Notes under the pieces: generated by a model
Databases searched by the model: none
What the model was told of the DNA's origin: nothing
The model's input: only the letters and a program-made list of their open reading frames with translations
NCBI RefSeq assembly: GCF_004402485.1
Contig: NZ_SOFG01000011.1
Coordinates: forward strand, 1-64,000
Direction of reading: 5' to 3'
DNA length: 64,000 bases
Origin: Cryobacterium algoricola
GTDB taxonomy: Bacteria; Actinomycetota; Actinomycetes; Actinomycetales; Microbacteriaceae
Part shown: piece after piece, positions 63,048 through 64,000 of the stretch
How positions within the stretch are numbered: position 1 is the first letter of the stretch
How the letters are laid out: every line of letters starts with the position of its first letter
Translations under genes and position numbers: made by a program

Positions 63048-64000
63048 GTGCTGACGCTCGCCTCTCGCCTTCGTGCACTCGACGACGCGGCGTTGCGCCG
63101 CACGATCGAGATCCGTGCGATCTCAGCCCACGGCATCCGGGATTTCTTCGACCTCGCCGAAGCCCTGCTGAACCCGACCGCGGTCCAGGCAGCGCTCTCC
63201 CGGCTCGACCGGTCGACCCTGGCCGTGCTGGCGATCACCGCCACCGAGGCACCGGCCGACCCGACCGACTCTGCCACCTCGTCAACCCCGACGTCCACGA
63301 TCGGCGGGTCGCTCGGCCTCGATGCGCTCGCCACCCGCCTCGCGGAGCTCGGCGGCGTGACCGTCACCCGAGCGGATGTCGCTGCGCGCGCCGCCGTCCT
63401 CGACGAGCTGATGCTCGCACACCTGTCCGACGACGGGCTCAGGGTCTATGCGGCCGTCGCCGAACACCTGGCGACCTGGCCAGACCTGGGCTTGCCGTCC
63501 GCCCTCGAGCTCGCCTCGATACCAGCGCCCTCCGCACTTGCGACCGTGATCGCGACCGACAGCCGCTTCACGGACCGCCTCGCCGCGGAACGCGCCTTCG
63601 CGGCGGTCTCCTCCATCGCCGAGCTCGTCACAGAGCTCTCCCGCGAGCCCGTGCGGGAGCTCAGCCGCGGCGGACTCGGCCTGCCGGACACCAAGCGCCT
63701 CTCCACGGTCATGGGCGTCGAACTCGACGCCGTCGCCACTTACGTCGCCACAGCGGCCAGGGCGCAGCTCATCGCGCATTCCACCGGCTACTGGAACGAG
63801 ACAGAGGCCGGCGAGGCCTGGCTCCTCGAGGGCACCGCGCACCGCTGGGCGGCCCTGGCCGGCTCCTGGCAGGCGGCACTGCCCGCCGATGTGCGCAGCA
63901 TCCTGGCGCACCGCCCCGGCGTCTCCTGGGGCGAGGGCCTGCGCAGTTTCGTGACCTGGCTCTACCCGGCCGGCGGAGAGTGGATGGACACCCGCGTCAC
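63048..64000 (+). CDS. Helicase-associated (XPB/Ssl2 N-terminal-like) protein, 3' end outside the window
   Basis: The first 317 codons from a GTG at 63048 are open to the window edge. The N-terminal region (LASRLRALDDAALRRTIEIR, GIRDFFDLAEALLNPTAVQA) matches the helicase-associated/XPB N-terminal family encoded at this place in actinobacteria, beside an XPB-like helicase. It starts 4 bases after the membrane-protein gene. Confidence 0.85.
   Translation, partial: MLTLASRLRALDDAALRRTIEIRAISAHGIRDFFDLAEALLNPTAVQAALSRLDRSTLAVLAITATEAPADPTDSATSSTPTSTIGGSLGLDALATRLAELGGVTVTRADVAARAAVLDELMLAHLSDDGLRVYAAVAEHLATWPDLGLPSALELASIPAPSALATVIATDSRFTDRLAAERAFAAVSSIAELVTELSREPVRELSRGGLGLPDTKRLSTVMGVELDAVATYVATAARAQLIAHSTGYWNETEAGEAWLLEGTAHRWAALAGSWQAALPADVRSILAHRPGVSWGEGLRSFVTWLYPAGGEWMDTRV

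Overview
The window is high-GC DNA from an actinobacterium. The right-hand block serC / DUF2530 / DUF3027 / cold-shock protein / helicase-associated protein, with the CHAP and NlpC/P60 cell-wall hydrolases beside it, points to the family Microbacteriaceae (Cryobacterium/Leifsonia-like). The genus is inference; no rRNA is present. About 56.46-64 kb looks like ordinary core chromosome. Most of the rest, ending at a tRNA-Arg(CCU) gene at 56.35-56.43 kb, looks like an accessory region built in layers.

Left part (0-8 kb): the end of an unidentified ORF, a secreted SGNH hydrolase, a two-component system (response regulator and kinase, minus strand), an acyltransferase-3 membrane protein, and a MacA/MacB-like export system (adaptor, ATPase, permease). 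At 8.3-8.6 kb lie a decayed tRNA-Arg 3' end and a scrap of a tyrosine-integrase gene. A CDF-like transporter and a DUF1232 protein follow (8.8-9.8 kb).

Fluoride module (10-15.2 kb): universal stress protein, a recognisable fluoride riboswitch, a second enolase-type gene, two CrcB/Fluc channel subunits, an antitoxin/Doc-like pair, an inorganic pyrophosphatase and a cysteine-rich protein, mostly with 4-bp ATGA/GTGA overlaps. Enolase and pyrophosphatase are classic fluoride-sensitive enzymes, so the set reads as fluoride export plus replacement of its targets. An MFS transporter and a PAP2 phosphatase follow.

Arsenic module (17.8-22.5 kb): a truncated arsC, two intact arsC genes (one with an N-terminal extension), a thioredoxin reductase, a further low-molecular-weight phosphatase-like gene, a divergent ArsR regulator, an ArsP-type permease and a small CxxC redox protein.

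Defence island (23-35.2 kb): a CoiA-like nuclease, a two-gene Gabija system (GajA OLD-family nuclease and GajB UvrD-like helicase), a dead IS481-family element inside a broken serine recombinase, a type III restriction-modification pair (Res/Mod) and a GIY-YIG protein that appears to have lost its N-terminus by a frameshift.

Integrative conjugative element (about 36.4-54.3 kb): two SSB paralogues, a DUF3846-like protein, a cell-wall hydrolase, VirB4-like, SCO6880-like, TrbL-like, VirB8-like and pilin-like transfer proteins, a ParA-like ATPase, a DprA-like protein, a coupling ATPase, a replication-relaxation protein, a putative replication initiator with 24-bp iterons, excisionase, XRE repressor and tyrosine integrase. 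Two unexplained structures stand out: a roughly 180-nt structured leader present in two copies in front of two different genes, and a nest of perfect palindromes plus 12-bp repeats next to the relaxation gene that looks like an origin. A 2-kb unit (54.3-56.35 kb) bounded by 45-bp exact copies of the tRNA-Arg 3' end carries a small membrane protein and a secreted protein.
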